Positions 1-11,689 of a stretch of DNA of 64,000 nt are shown one piece after another. Source of the DNA: Mikania micrantha (lineage: Eukaryota; Streptophyta; Magnoliopsida; Asterales; Asteraceae); the NCBI GenBank assembly GCA_009363875.1, contig CM018695.1, forward strand, positions 49,027,161-49,091,160, in the 5' to 3' direction. The position numbers were made by a program, and so were the translations under genes. The notes under the pieces are model-generated. The model was not told the DNA's origin. It saw only the letters and a program-made list of their open reading frames with translations, and ran no database searches. Numbering within the stretch: the stretch's first letter is position 1; each line of letters begins with the position of its first letter.

Positions 1-729
1 TGAGTTAGCTGTTTACATTAAGTGCAAACATAGCATTACAAAGCCTTCTCTTTCGAACCGTTTAATTTGCCGGAGTGCAAAGCGTGGTAGTTGAAGATAG
101 ATCTATTGGGTTTGACAAACCTCACTTGGTAGATGGGATCTACGCAGGTGTTTGACTGACCAAACACACACATTGCTATTGTTCGTGCTAGACAATAGTG
201 TTAAGGCAAAAACATGCTATAGCACGGCAACTCGTCAGCTTCGGTGTCGACCACTTGTGTAAATAGTTTATATGACTAGCTATCATGACTGTGCATGTGT
301 GATTATGTTATCTACAAACTTGATATTCAAACTGCTGTTTTGAACATTGTGAATACTTAAACCTGTGTATGCACCAACCATTGTGTTGACTTGATTTACA
401 TGTTTTCTCAGGACACTAAGACACAAGCAAGGACAAGCAGGGACTAGGATATTGAGTCTCATGCATGCATTTCAGTTCAAGTGTTTTTGTTTTGATCAAT
501 TAAGACATTGAATGTTATTGGATTTGTAGTTTACATTTTCAAACCGTTACGTTTTGTTATTGGTTTTAAAACGCTTCCGCAATCATTGAAACTTTGATGT
601 TACAGTTTTAGACCAACATATGTTTTAAAATTCATATAGAGGTCTTCGTTATGTCTAATGATCTGAGATCCTGGTTTGTCACGTTCCCAAACGGTATAAT
701 TCCGTTAGTTGAAAATTGGGGGTGTGACA
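1..729 (+). repeat. 3' part of a G1-family LTR, cut by the window edge
   Basis: This stretch matches the last ~725 bases of both G1 LTRs (about 32345-33071 and 41230-41958) with few differences, and ends in the same GGGGGTGTGACA terminus. The sequence immediately after is unrelated to a G1 internal region: there is no primer binding site, and H-family LTR sequence starts at 730. It is therefore either the 3' LTR of a second G1-family element lying to the left of the window or a solo LTR. It appears to sit inside the H-family LTR that follows, because that LTR lacks its first ~70-95 bases here. Confidence 0.85.
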
Positions 730-3339
730 ATCGCAATCTTCGGTCACACTACTGTGTTGCGAGACCTACATGTATGGTTGCATACGTACATCCGTTATTT
801 CAGATAAACAGTTTTATAAAAATCAGAGTTGCGGAAATTTTGTAAGATCAAAACAGATTTAAGATATAAACTGCGGAAGCGTTGTTAAAACAGTTTTCAA
901 AATATTACAGAGTACTAGTGCGGAAGCGGTTAAAGATGTTTAATAATACATAACATAACAAGTTTATGAATGTTCTCAAAATATCCTAAGACACTAAAGC
1001 CGATGCATGGGACTCCATCCTAGCATCCTATCCTTGAGTGCGTGCCTTAGCTTCCTGAGAAAACATGCGAGTAAAAGGTCAACACAAAGGTTGGTGAGGG
1101 CACAGGTTTTATGTCTGCAGTAAACATCAAAATGTTTAAAGTAAATGTTTGCAGGTCTACATTTCAATACAATGCAATATCTATTGATAGCTAGTCAATA
1201 TGAGTTATACCATATGCGGGTTCGCAACCGAAGCTAACATGCTGCCTCCCGCCATATCCATCCAAGATATGGCAATGTTGTTTGGTCAATTATGCACTGT
1301 TTCGACCTCCAGTCGGGGTGGCCATACGGCGCGTAACAGTGGGGCTTGTCAGGCCCAAATAGTACTATTCAGAATTACCACGCTAAGCGCAACACGCTAT
1401 TAACGGTTCGAGGTGTGTTTAATGAGGACTTATCAATTTTGTGGATGAATGCCACACATATGCATATACGATATTAGCATGTACAAATGTAACCAACGTA
1501 AATGTGTATGTTGTTCAAAAACAGTTGTAGGCAATGTTTTTTCCCCCAAAGGTTGAAAATGTAAAAAGGGGCCGTGAACTCACCTGATTAGCAGTTCCGG
1601 TATGTGTGTATTCGCGTCTTGTGAAAGCTAGCACCAGCTAGTATGCACCTATAACCATATAGGTGTGAGTATGTGTTTTGTGGTGTGTTGTAATCCATAC
1701 AACTCCAAGTGTCGGTGTGCTCAACCGAGTGTGTGTGTGTTGACTAGTGAGACTCGACGAATCGTTGGTGACACGTTTGTTGTGTTTATGATCGTCCAAT
1801 GTGTCATAAGTACAAGTAGGACACTTACATGCATCCTATGACCCTAATCGTACCGATTACCATTTTTGGAAAGTGTGGCTATGGAATCCCATTTCATAAA
1901 ACTAATACCATTAATATGTTTATAAGATCATGTTTTAACATTTAAAACACATCGTTTGCGCATAAATCATTATTGGCGCCGTTTTGCGCAAATAAAGTTT
2001 CCTAAATTGGAAAGTATCCGTTTAAAAACTCGTTTTCACAAATCCAAGTTTCCAATATGCTTAGAAATCATTTTTAAACATATTTCAATGATCACAAATC
2101 ATCAAATCATTCAAAAACATCAAAAGCCCTCTTTTGATTTTCAAAAGTTTTCATAAATAGTAAGTTTCTACAAAACCGTGTTTTGACAAAATCAAATGCC
2201 CATATATGTATAACATGTCTAGATCATCACAAATCTATGACTTGCAACATAAAAGTTTCCCTTTATGGCAAGCGTACCAAAATCATCACCAAATCGTTCA
2301 ATAACTCTACCAAATTCAAATCCAACATTCCTAAACTCTAAAATCATTAATCTAAATCTAATAACACATCAAATCACCAACAAATTCGTGCACAATAACC
2401 ATATGGAGTTGCATGTGGGTTTTTACCCATTGCATGTACGATCTAACAACTAATAAGCAATTAAAACTACCTTAGAGCTACAAATCCAAGCTAGAACAGC
2501 TTGTGATGATTGCAAGCTACTGCTTTGATGGTCGTTCAAGCTTCTTGACGGTTCTCGACACCTTCTTTGAGCTCCAAAGACTCCAAATGATCCACCAATG
2601 AAAGGGATAGCTCCAAGGACGATACCAGGGGGATTTGAGGTTGATATCAGTGGGTTTTGGTCGAGTATAGACGAGGTTGTTCGAAGACAACGGTTAAAGA
2701 TCGGATAGGAAGTGAATGGGATTGATTTTTTAAAAAAATTTGATCTGCATGGCCTTCGCGTACCACGAAGGCCGATCAAAATCTTCCCTCGCGTATCGCG
2801 ACAAGATTCGGGAGTCCCGACTCCTGGTTTGCTTCGCGTACCGCGAAGCCTTTTGCCAAGGAACCTCCGCGTACCATGATAGGTCCATTTTCTTGTTTTT
2901 TGATTTCGGTGATTCGATTTCGCTCGTGATCGATTCCCAACGTTTATCCTAAACATCTAATGCATGTTTAGCACATAATCATACAATAGCACATAAGTTT
3001 GATTGATTCACCAACGTTCGTGAGACTCGTGCGTGTGTTTCGATAATTCCTCAAATTATCTTCGATAGTTTGTGTTCGTTGCTACGAACCGTTTGCATGC
3101 TTGATTAACCATAATCAACATGTATTTGCACAATCCAATTGTGTTTGTGTTTATGTTTACCACACTTGGTTTCCAAAACCAATGTGCAATGTACGATTCG
3201 ATAATTCCTCGAACTATCGTTTCACAGTTGTGTGTGTTTGACTCATCTAATTAAACATAATTAAATGAAATAAAACAAGTATGAATGTGAAATGTAAAGA
3301 ATGTAAGTCGCAATTTACCTGAAATTGCCGGGTGTCACA
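730..3339 (-). repeat. H-family LTR, minus orientation, end missing
   Basis: Reverse complement of the solo LTR at 53758-56287. For example, 3247-3339 mirrors 53758-53850, ending in the same TGTGACACCCGGCAATTTCA start, and 730-800 mirrors the region around 56200. The tip of about 70-95 bases that should lie before 730 is absent, replaced by the G1-family LTR end. No gag or pol sequence is attached. Short reading frames inside (1956-2156, 2265-2453, 2450-2956) are AT-rich or repetitive and have no recognisable domain. It abuts a second H-type LTR piece at 3340, so it was probably inserted into that LTR. Confidence 0.8.
2751..2880. repeat. Array of short inverted repeats (CTTCGCG/CGCGAAG)
   Basis: Four imperfect hairpin-type repeats lie at about 2751-2773, 2788-2802, 2831-2848 and 2866-2880. 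The clearest is CTTCGCG-TAC-CGCGAAG. They correspond to the array at 54232-54361 in the plus-strand copy of this LTR. In element sense they lie just upstream of the expected transcription start. Some arms have decayed here. Confidence 0.75.
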
Positions 3340-3996
3340 TTTAAGAAGTGTTTGCTGGAGTTCTTGATCGAGTAGAATACCAGAGAATCTGGGTTTGAGT
3401 AAAAGGATGAATTGTGGGGAAAAGGGGTTGTATTTATAGAGTTGGTGTGGTCTAGGGCTCATTACGTACCACCAAGAATCTGGTGTACCGTTGCGGACAA
3501 ATTAGTCGAGCCCGGTCCCGAGCTTCTTCGCGTATCGCCAAGCAGAATTTGATCGGTCGTGGCGTACCGCGAAGGTTCCGGTTCTCAGAATAACATTTTC
3601 ATTTATTCGGTTGTTCTCCTGTTCGATTTTTAATGTTCGTTCGTTAAATATTTTCTTTCACAATAACACGTAAGCACGTATAAGACACATTTGTTTGTTC
3701 GAGTTGTTGTTTTGTTTGTTCACCAACGTTCGTGTAACAAGACAAGTGTGTGATTCGGTAATTCCTCGAATTACCGATTCATGATTGTTTGTGTTCGACT
3801 TTGTGCAATGTTTGACACGCTTGATTAACCTTAATCAATGTGTAATGTACTATCCAATAATTCGCCGAACTATCGTTTCACAAATGTTTGTGTTTGACTC
3901 ACTTAATTAATCCTAATTAAGTGCAATGCAAGAAACATGAATGTGTTTAAATAGTTTGTAAGTGTTACAATTTACTTCAAATTGCAGGGTGTCACA
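3340..3996 (-). repeat. Part of the 3' LTR of the outer element G3
   Basis: This matches the 5' half (element sense) of the G3 5' LTR at about 63208-63728: the same phrases around the TATA box and the same terminal TGTGACACC, read on the minus strand. It has about 165 bases that the right-hand copy lost. Immediately to the right comes a polypurine tract and an integrase C-terminal relic, exactly as expected of a minus-strand element. The rest of this LTR should lie left of the H-family LTR at 730-3339, outside the window. Confidence 0.7.
3431..3438 (-). promoter_or_regulatory. TATA box of the G3 3' LTR
   Basis: On the minus strand this reads CTATAAATAC, a strong plant TATA box. The corresponding site in the G3 5' LTR is at about 63300-63310. 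Hairpin-type CGCGAAG repeats lie just upstream in element sense (3524-3577). Confidence 0.6.
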
Positions 3997-4100
3997 TCAT
4001 CCCCTTGTTGAAAGAAATTTTGTCCCAAAATTTGGTTGTTGTCGGTAATGTTTTAAAACAAAATTTTCAAGTTGTCACATCATCCCCTTGTTGAAAGAAA
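3991..4100 (-). repeat. Duplicated LTR/polypurine-tract junction of G3
   Basis: The same 27 bases (GTCACATCATCCCC..., the LTR tip followed by the polypurine tract in minus sense) occur at 3991-4017 and 4074-4100, 83 bases apart. Each is followed by a degenerate copy of the AAATTTCGGGACGAAATTT palindrome. Either copy could define the LTR edge; 3996 and 4079 are the two candidates. Confidence 0.75.
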
Positions 4101-4124
4101 ATTTCGTCCTAAAAATTCTTCGTT

Positions 4125-4472
4125 GTAATCGGTGTTTTTTGGTTGTTTGAACAAATGAGGGTATTTACGCATCATCTAATCCTCACGTTCCCATGTGAAC
4201 TCAGGTCCACAATTTGATTTCCATCTGACTCAGAAAATAGGAATCCAAATCTGTTTGAGTTGTTTGACTTCACGATCCATGATTTCTACTGATTCTTCCA
4301 CGAATCGTAGCTGTTCATTCAGTGGGATTACAAGTGTCTCGTCAGACAAGAACTTCTTCAAGTTCGAGACATGAAATACGTTGTGAACTCCATTGAGTTC
4401 ATTGGGCAGGTTGAGTTGATATGCAACTGGAATGATCCTTTTCAGAATTTCAAATGGTCCAATATACCTTGG
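4125..4472 (-). pseudogene. Integrase C-terminus and chromodomain relic (G3)
   Basis: The minus strand encodes the end of a chromovirus pol. It has the PRYIGPFEIL block, then HNVFHVSNLKKFL, then the start of a Tekay-type chromodomain (DREVKQLKQ). A stop lies at about 4230; recognisable chromodomain codons (GPEFTWERED) continue to about 4155 with further stops. In the family this C-terminal part of integrase guides insertion into heterochromatin. The coding sequence is cut cleanly at 4472 by the G4 LTR; the rest of the same integrase is probably the fragment ending at 56982. The apparent start codon of the open frame is supplied by the G4 LTR and is an artefact. Confidence 0.75.
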
Positions 4473-7094
4473 TGTCACACCCTGAGCCGGCGGGTTAGAT
4501 CGACTTTCCTGTCGGGGGGAAGGGTCTCGGGGCGCGATATCGTTGGATAATTGAAATGATCAGATTGTTTGCATAGCACATGATATATAATTGAGAAATT
4601 CTAACATGACAATGATATAGAATTACAAAGTTAAATTACAATGTATCGTTCATAATTTAACCAATTAAATCTATCCAAAAGATTCAATGAGTTTCTATCT
4701 TGTAAATGTACAAGAACTACAAAAGATGATTCATTGTTTTGTCATTCAAAAGTATGCTTGACACGAAATGTAGCTAGGTCTTCTAAAAGTCCACTAGCCA
4801 TGTTCCTGAATTTCTGGTGGCTAAACTTGTTCGTCACCTGAGAAAACATGCATTTAACAAAGTCAACACTAGGTTGGTGAGTTCATAAGTTTGATAATTG
4901 AAAACATTGATTTGTTCACATACACAGTCACAATGTCATACATGATAATTGTATTTGTTTGATTCACCCGTTCACACAATGGCCTCTCCATAGTTATACT
5001 TACAAGTAGTATCTCACCCTATTAGTTATGCTTATATATAGGGCATATGTAGGGGAACAAGCCCAAGCCAACATCCCACCACATACCTAATAGAACTCCA
5101 CACCACTTGCAATACAATTATAGATACCCATTTTCATCCCACATGTTCAATCCGTTTGATGTTCACCCATTTGTTTATGTTCATCACCCAATGTTGTATG
5201 TAGAATAATATAGTTTGAGGGATTTAGTTATCAAACCGAAGTATTGATAAACCCTCCATGTATTAAGGAAAATAGATTTATTTTAATCTTATCATTGTTA
5301 TTATTCTATTGCTTGAGGTGTTAACTGTTAGTCACTACTAATATTAGAAGTGTTAGTTAACCATTTGATGTATGTTTTCCGCTTGAAGTGCATAGAGCCT
5401 AAAAGGAATCCATTGCAATCCTCACGTAATCAGACTACAATGCATCTGATTTACCTTTTCCACTTTGTGTTCCCAATGACCTCATCGTAACTATTACCAG
5501 TAATGTGACACGAGAGAAAATCAATTCCTCAGTCTACTAGTCAATAGAAAGGATGGATTAATTACAATTATCACTGCAGATTAATATCACCATGTGTCGC
5601 TTACCAGACCCTGACTGTTCGTCGCCCTGTCACTGGTCATACGTTACCGGCCAATGATCAATACGATCAACATACCAGCCCTACAAGCTGGAGGTTTGTC
5701 AAACCTATGGTACCACTATGCTATCGTCGGTTTAGTCACGTCAAACTAACTGGTCAGCGATTTGTGTGAGGGACTTACAATGATCAACTTGTATACATGG
5801 CACATGATTGTCGTGATATAATGCAGACAGTTCAATAGTAATCAACTATATTGTGTGTTCACCAACGTTGTTTGTTCTCAATGTTGTGTGTTCTCGTTGT
5901 TCTTAACAAAGTTATATAAGAACTTGTCTTATTATACAATTTTAGTTGTTGTGTGAATGATGTTGTTATCATGAAGGTACGTTATCATGATTATCATTCT
6001 TGTCGTTCCATATGGTCACCCTGTTGCCACTACAGTATTGTAAGAGCTAGTCTTACAACAGTTAGTCGACGCAGGTGGTGGATGATATCTGTTTCGTGTT
6101 GTCTCATAGTCTTCACCGAGTTATAAGCATAGTGTTATAAGAACTTGTCTTATTACACTTAGATAACTTCGGTAGAGAATGATATTATGAAGATATATAT
6201 ATTATCTTCATATCATTCATGTTTGTTGTTGTTGTCATCATGTTCACCTGTGATAATCTCATTGTTTGTTCTTGTAAGGTGTCATAAGATAAAATCTTAC
6301 GACTACATTATCCTATTGTGTTGATGATTCATGAAGCTACATTATCATGTTTCATCTTAGTTGTCTCTGTCACGTTATGATCATACAAGCATGCATACAA
6401 TGATAAGCGATAATAAGTCAAGCAGTATTATCTAAATCATAGTATAAACAATATGTTGTACTAAAACTTTTAAATAAATAAAAGATTTAGCATGTTTCTC
6501 AGCCTCGAGAGTTTAAAATCAATTAAGATTATAAAAGGGGACGTATGAACTCACCTTGTAGTTGTTGTGGTTGACTAAGTCTAAACAAGATTGCACGCAC
6601 TCTTTGTTGTACTTGTTGTTGTTTTCACGATCCTGTATTGATTTCACGTTGTTTGTAAACTGTAAGTATGTGTTGTATGTACTTGAGTGTGTGTTTGTGT
6701 TAACCCTAAAGTTGGCTAACACCCATAAGCCTCGGTCGTCATTCAGCCCTGTTTACTTGTTATTTAGTTTAATAACACTTAACCCGATTAGGTTAAAATT
6801 AACACACCTTGTTATTGATTTTATATCCAACTTTATGTGAACCTTGTCATGATGTGCAACCTTGAAAACCATTTTACTTTATAAACATCAATTAGGTTTG
6901 TGGTTTAAGACCACCCATGTGGTCCTTGTTAACTTGAATTGGTCATTACATAACGAATAAACAACCAAACAATAGTTCTTGAAAACATGATGTTTTAGAT
7001 TTTGTGAAATGCATTAACTCACAACCATCACCACCTTTGTAGCAATAAACCAAGTCCCATGCATTGTATCCCTTAGCTTTTGTTTAAAATATTT

Positions 7095-7600
7095 TTACAT
7101 CTTCGTCATGTGGGCCGAATGAGTTATGTGGGGTTTGCTTATTATTGATGTGGGCCTAACCAAGTAACCTTGGGCCGATGGAGAATGGGCATGGGCCGAA
7201 GTGGTCACATGGGCCAAACAAATGGACCTAAGTCGATTGGGCCTAATCAGTGAGTCGAATGGGGTGTGGTTCGAATGAAAGGGTGCATGGTCGAACGAGT
7301 GTTGCTTAGGTCGAATGAGGTGATGTTTGGGCCGAATGAAGATAGACGAATGGCTGTGCACAACCGAATGGGTGATCTAAGCCGACCGAAGGAGACCACG
7401 CGAATGGAGCTCCCTTCGGCCACCAGGTTCCTTCGACCGTGGGGTGTCTCATTCGGCCAAGTTCTTTCTGGTTGAGTTCCTTCGGTCATAGCCATTAGTT
7501 CGGATCCCAGCCATTCGTTCGGCTGGTTTCTTTCGCCCCTAGTCCTCATTCGGCCAATAGTGGGTTGGGTCGATTGAGGTGGCTCGAACCCAGCTTTCAA
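7095..7600. repeat. Dense cluster of CCGAATG / TTCGGCC motifs
   Basis: About 20 copies of a short motif (GGCCGAATG, GTCGAATG, TTCGGCC and variants) occur in both orientations at irregular spacing over ~500 bases. The cluster is 370-870 bases downstream of the putative TATA box in element sense. Comparable clusters of a related motif (CGAACC) lie at similar positions in S1, S2 and G2 LTRs. Confidence 0.7.
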
Positions 7601-7966
7601 CCGAGATCCATGTGGTTTTTCTGTGGTGATGTCAGCAAGGGTTACTTTTCAAAGGTGTGGGGTTATAAGGAGAAGGTCTTGGCCGGTTTAAGTTGATGGG
7701 TCGACTAAGGGTTTAGAAAACCCTAGTTTTCGTGATTTTCGTAGCTCAATACCTTGATTTTCAGTGGATCTTGCTCTAGATCATTGTACTTTCAGGTAGA
7801 GGAGATCAAGAGCTTTGTTTAGGTTCAAGGATTGCAAGATTTCATCAAGTATTGAGTGAGTTATGGTGATTTGAAGATTCAAAATTCTAGAGAAAGAGAG
7901 TTACGGTTTGGGGTTTTTGAGAGAGTGCAGGAGTGGGGAAGATGAGGAAAATGAACTCATTTAGTG

Positions 7967-7974
7967 TATTTATA
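7967..7974 (-). promoter_or_regulatory. TATA box of the G4 LTR
   Basis: The minus strand reads GGGTATAAATACAC followed by a pyrimidine-rich leader (7890-7960), typical of a plant pol II core promoter. The equivalent region of the 5' LTR is missing, so this copy could no longer drive the element's own transcript. Confidence 0.6.
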
Positions 7975-8712
7975 CCCCGAGGGTTTTCGGGTTCGTTTCG
8001 TTTGCTCGGTTTTCGTTTTTGTCGCGTTTCCGGAACGTTACGCGCGTATGTTTCTTTTTAAAATAAAAGGATTTGTTTTTAATATTTAAAATGTGGTTAT
8101 TCCTAGTAAATCTTTGAAATTTGTTTTTTATTAAATTATTTCATCGAATTCGTTTATTTTAAACGTTTCGTCAGATCGCGTCACCTTCGCGCGTATTCGT
8201 TTTAATCGTCACCCGATCGAACACGACAATGGTTTTGCTTTCTGAATTTTGTTTTCTACTTTTCAGTCATCATTTCAGAACTTTAAACTCACAGATATGT
8301 TTGTGTGAATCGTCACTCATGCAAACACAATGTCAGTTTATTATTCTGAAATAACACTGCATTTAGGTTTTGAATTATGTTTCCTCACTAGGGGACTCAA
8401 CTATACTTCTTGTTTTTACACTGTTTTCCTTGAATTCACATTGTTTTCATAATCAATTATCGGCCATCTGATTCCTGTCATCTATGGATATCAGATCGCA
8501 ACCGATATGTTCTTGTCATTTGCTTGTACACTGTTGTTTCTCTTGATTCGTTGTATTAATTGTACTTAGGTTTTCACCTAAATACTAACAACTGTTGCTT
8601 GTTATCTGAGTTTGTTGTTACACACATTGTTCATACATTGCATTTACACACAGTAATTAGTGAAAGTACACATACCGTACGGACTTGCCGGACGATCAGG
8701 TACTGGATGTCA

Positions 8713-8748
8713 TAGTCTCCCCTTGTTAAAGAAATTTCGTCCCGAAAT
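8713..8748 (-). other. G4 polypurine tract and adjoining palindrome
   Basis: The minus strand reads AAATTTCGGGACGAAATTT followed by AACAAGGGGAGACTA directly against the LTR. The purine run primes plus-strand DNA synthesis in this class of element. The palindrome is shared with G1, G2 and, degenerate, G3. Confidence 0.8.
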
Positions 8749-11686
8749 TTAAGCATCATTGTCGGGCACTACTTCTTCAAACAGGTGGGGATACTTTGTC
8801 TTCATGTGATCCTCACTCTCCTAGGTAAATTCTGGTCCGCGCTTGGAGGTCCATCGAACCTTTACAATAGGAATACGGCTTCGCTTCAGTCTCTTGACTT
8901 CACGATCCGTAATGTCTACAGGTTCTTCAATGAAATGTAATTTGTTCATCAACTTGTATCTCTTCCAAAGGTATGATCAATGATTCATCCTCGAGACATA
9001 TCTTGAGGTTTGATACATGAAATACATCGCGTACTCCGCTGAGTTCATTAGGAAGTCTGAGTCTGTATGCCACAGGACCTATGCGTCGAGTTATCTCAAA
9101 CGGTCTGACATACCTTGGTGCTAACTTGCCTTTAGCCCCAAAATGAACCACGCCTTTCCACGGGGACACTTTCAACAAGACTCGGTCACCCACATGGAAT
9201 TCCAAAGGCTTTCGCCGTTTGTCTGTGTAACTCTTTTGGTGACTACGTGTTGCTTGTAATCTTTGTTGTATCTGGGCTATCTTATCAGTAGTTTCCTGAA
9301 TAAGTTCAGGCCCAGAGATTCTGTTGTCTCCCACTTCGATCCAACAAATTGGAGACCGCCATTTTCTACAGTATAGTGCTTCGAACGGAGCACATCCAAT
9401 ACTGCTGTGGTAGTTGTTGTTGTAGGAGAACTCGATGAGTGGCAAATGTTTATCCCAACTTCCACCGAAGTCTAGGATGCATGTTCTCAACATATCCTCT
9501 AGAGTTTGAATTGTTCGCTCGCTTTGTCCATTCATTTGTGGATGATAAGCGGTGCTCAAGTTTACACTTGTCCCTAAGGATTGTTGCAATGATTGCCAGA
9601 ACCGCGATGTAAATCGACTGTCCCGGTTAGAAATAATAGATAAAGGCACACCGTGCCGTAGTACTATTTCATTGACATAAAGTCTTGCTAGCTTTTCCAT
9701 CTTGTAGTTCTCTCTGATCGGCAAGAAGTGTGCGGACTTGGTCAATCGATCAACGATGACCCAAATCAAATCGTGTCCGCTGGAAGTGCGGGGTAGCTTG
9801 GTAATAAAATCCGTAGCTATTTGTTCCCACTTCCATTGTGATATCTCTGGTTTCTCCAGCAAACCTGACGGTTTCTGGTGTTCAGCTTTGACCTTGGCAC
9901 ATGTTAAGCATTTGCCAACATAAGTAGCAACATCTTTCTTCATACCCGATCACCAATAAAACGACCTAAGATCTTGGTACATCTTATCAGCACCAGGATG
10001 AACAGAGTAACGTGTCTTGTGTGCCTCGTCAAGTATGAATGTTCGAAGTTCATCTATTGCCGTGATCCAAACTCGATCTTGAAAATAGACAACTCCATCT
10101 TGTTTTGTCTCGAAATGTTTCTCGGCCCCACAATCGAGCTCGTGCTTCAAGTTGTCTCTTGCCATTGCTTCTTGTTGTGCTTGTATGATTTGATCTCTCA
10201 AACTTGTTTGCACGGTCATTCCCATTGCTCTAACGTGCAAGGGTTTGACTCTTTCCTTCTGGCTCAAAGCGTCTGCAACAACATTTGCTTTGCCCGGATG
10301 GTATTTGATCACACAATCGTAATCGTTCAGGAGCTCAACCCACCATCTCTGTCGCATGTTAAGCTCCTTCTGATCAAATATGTGCTGTAAACTCTTGTGA
10401 TCTGTGAAGATAGTGCATTTGGTACAATACATGTAATGTCTCCAAATCTTTAAAACAAAGACAACAGCTCCCAGTTCTAAGTCATGTGTTGTGTAGTTCT
10501 TCTCGTGTATCTTCAACTGTCGTGATACGTAGGCAATAACTTTGTCTCGTTGCATTAAAACACAACCGAGTCCCTGATGGGAAGCATCACAGTATACCAC
10601 AAAGTCATCATTGCCCTCTAGGAGTGTTAGAATTGGAGCATTGCACAATCTTTGTTTCAGTGTTTGGAATGCGTCTTCCTGTTTCTGTGTCCACACAAAT
10701 GGTTCGCTCTTCTGTGTGAGTTTGGTGAGAGGCAAGGCTATCTTATAGAAATTCGAAATGAATCTCCTGTAATAATCGGCCAATCCCAGGAATGGTCTGA
10801 TCTCTGTCGGTGTTGTGGGCACATCCCAGTTCTGGATTGCTTCAATCTTGGCAGGATCCACATGTATACCATTACTGTTAATCACGTGACCCAAGAATTG
10901 AACTTCTGTTAGCCAGAATTCACACTTGGAGAACTTGGCATAGAGTCGTTCGTCTTTCAGGAGCTCCAAGACTGTCCTGAGATGTTGTTCATGTTCCTTC
11001 TCGCTTCTTGAGTAGATCAATATATCATCAATAAAGACGATAACCAACTGATCTAGGTACGGCTTGCACACCCGGTTCATGAGATCCATGAACACTGCCG
11101 GTGCGTTCGTCAATCCGAATGGCATCACCATGAATTCGTAGTGATCGTATCGGGTTTGAAAGGCCGTCTTGGGTATGTCTTCCTCTTGAATCTGGAGCTG
11201 GTGATAACCTGAACATGTGTCTATCTTTGAGAAATACTGAGTTCCCTGTAACTGATCAAACAAATCATCAATCCTTGGTAACGGGTACCGATTCTTGATG
11301 GTGAGTTTGTTGAGCTCTCTATAATCGATGCACATTCTGAAAGATCCATCCTTCTTCTTGACAAAGAGAACCGGAGCTCCCCACGGTGAGAAACTCGGTC
11401 AAATGAATCCTTTATCGAGTAGCTCTTGTAATTTATTGGACAGCTCCTGCATTTCTGATGGTGCAAGTCTATAAGGAGACTTAGCCACAGGAACCGCTCC
11501 CGGAATTAAATCAATTCGGAATTGCACAGATCTCTCTGGAGGCAATCCCGGTAAGTCATCCGGAAACACGTCCGCATAGTCTTTCACAATTGGTACGTCT
11601 TGAATCTTGATTGCTTTCTTGTCTTTTTCTACCACGTGAGCTAGGAATGCGATACATTGTTTTCGTAGGTACTTGCGAGCCTTCAT
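8749..11686 (-). pseudogene. G4 pol: reverse transcriptase, RNase H, integrase
   Basis: One reading frame runs from 11686 to 8927. In order it has the protease-RT linker (DLPGLPPERSVQFRIDL), RT with MCIDYREL and the catalytic VFIDDIL (about 11030), RNase H with YCDASHQG (about 10590) and the ADALS end (about 10260), the integrase zinc-binding part (KCLTCAKVK), the integrase core (DFITKLP, IVDRLTKSAHF, GQSERTIQTLEDML) and the C-terminal HDVFHVSNL-type block. It makes the cDNA copy and inserts it. Defects: TGA at 11399-11401 in place of an Arg codon, TGA at 9950-9952 in place of Trp, a frameshift at about 8930, and a stop inside the chromodomain tail (8749-8926). Catalytic residues of RT and integrase are otherwise present, so inactivation looks fairly recent. 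Confidence 0.9.
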
Positions 11687-11689
11687 ACA

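Larger units (their letters stand above)
4473..8712 (-). repeat. G4 3' LTR (4.24 kb)
   Basis: Begins TGTCACACCCTGAGCC and ends GGATGTCA in plus orientation, giving TG...CA ends. It is homologous to 13513-15024 on the other side of the gag-pol region, and more distantly to the G2 LTRs. Inside it are a TATA box on the minus strand at 7967-7974 with a CT-rich leader, a cluster of CCGAATG/TTCGGCC motifs at 7095-7600, and the block TATATATAGGGCATATGTAG at about 5034, which G2 LTRs also carry. There is no credible gene; the frames at 6519-6840 and 7095-7600 are motif-cluster or AT-rich artefacts. Confidence 0.85.

Noticed and set aside
2450..2956. 168-codon minus-strand frame
   Set aside because: It lies across the hairpin array of an H-family LTR and is not preserved in the plus-strand copy at 54173-54650.
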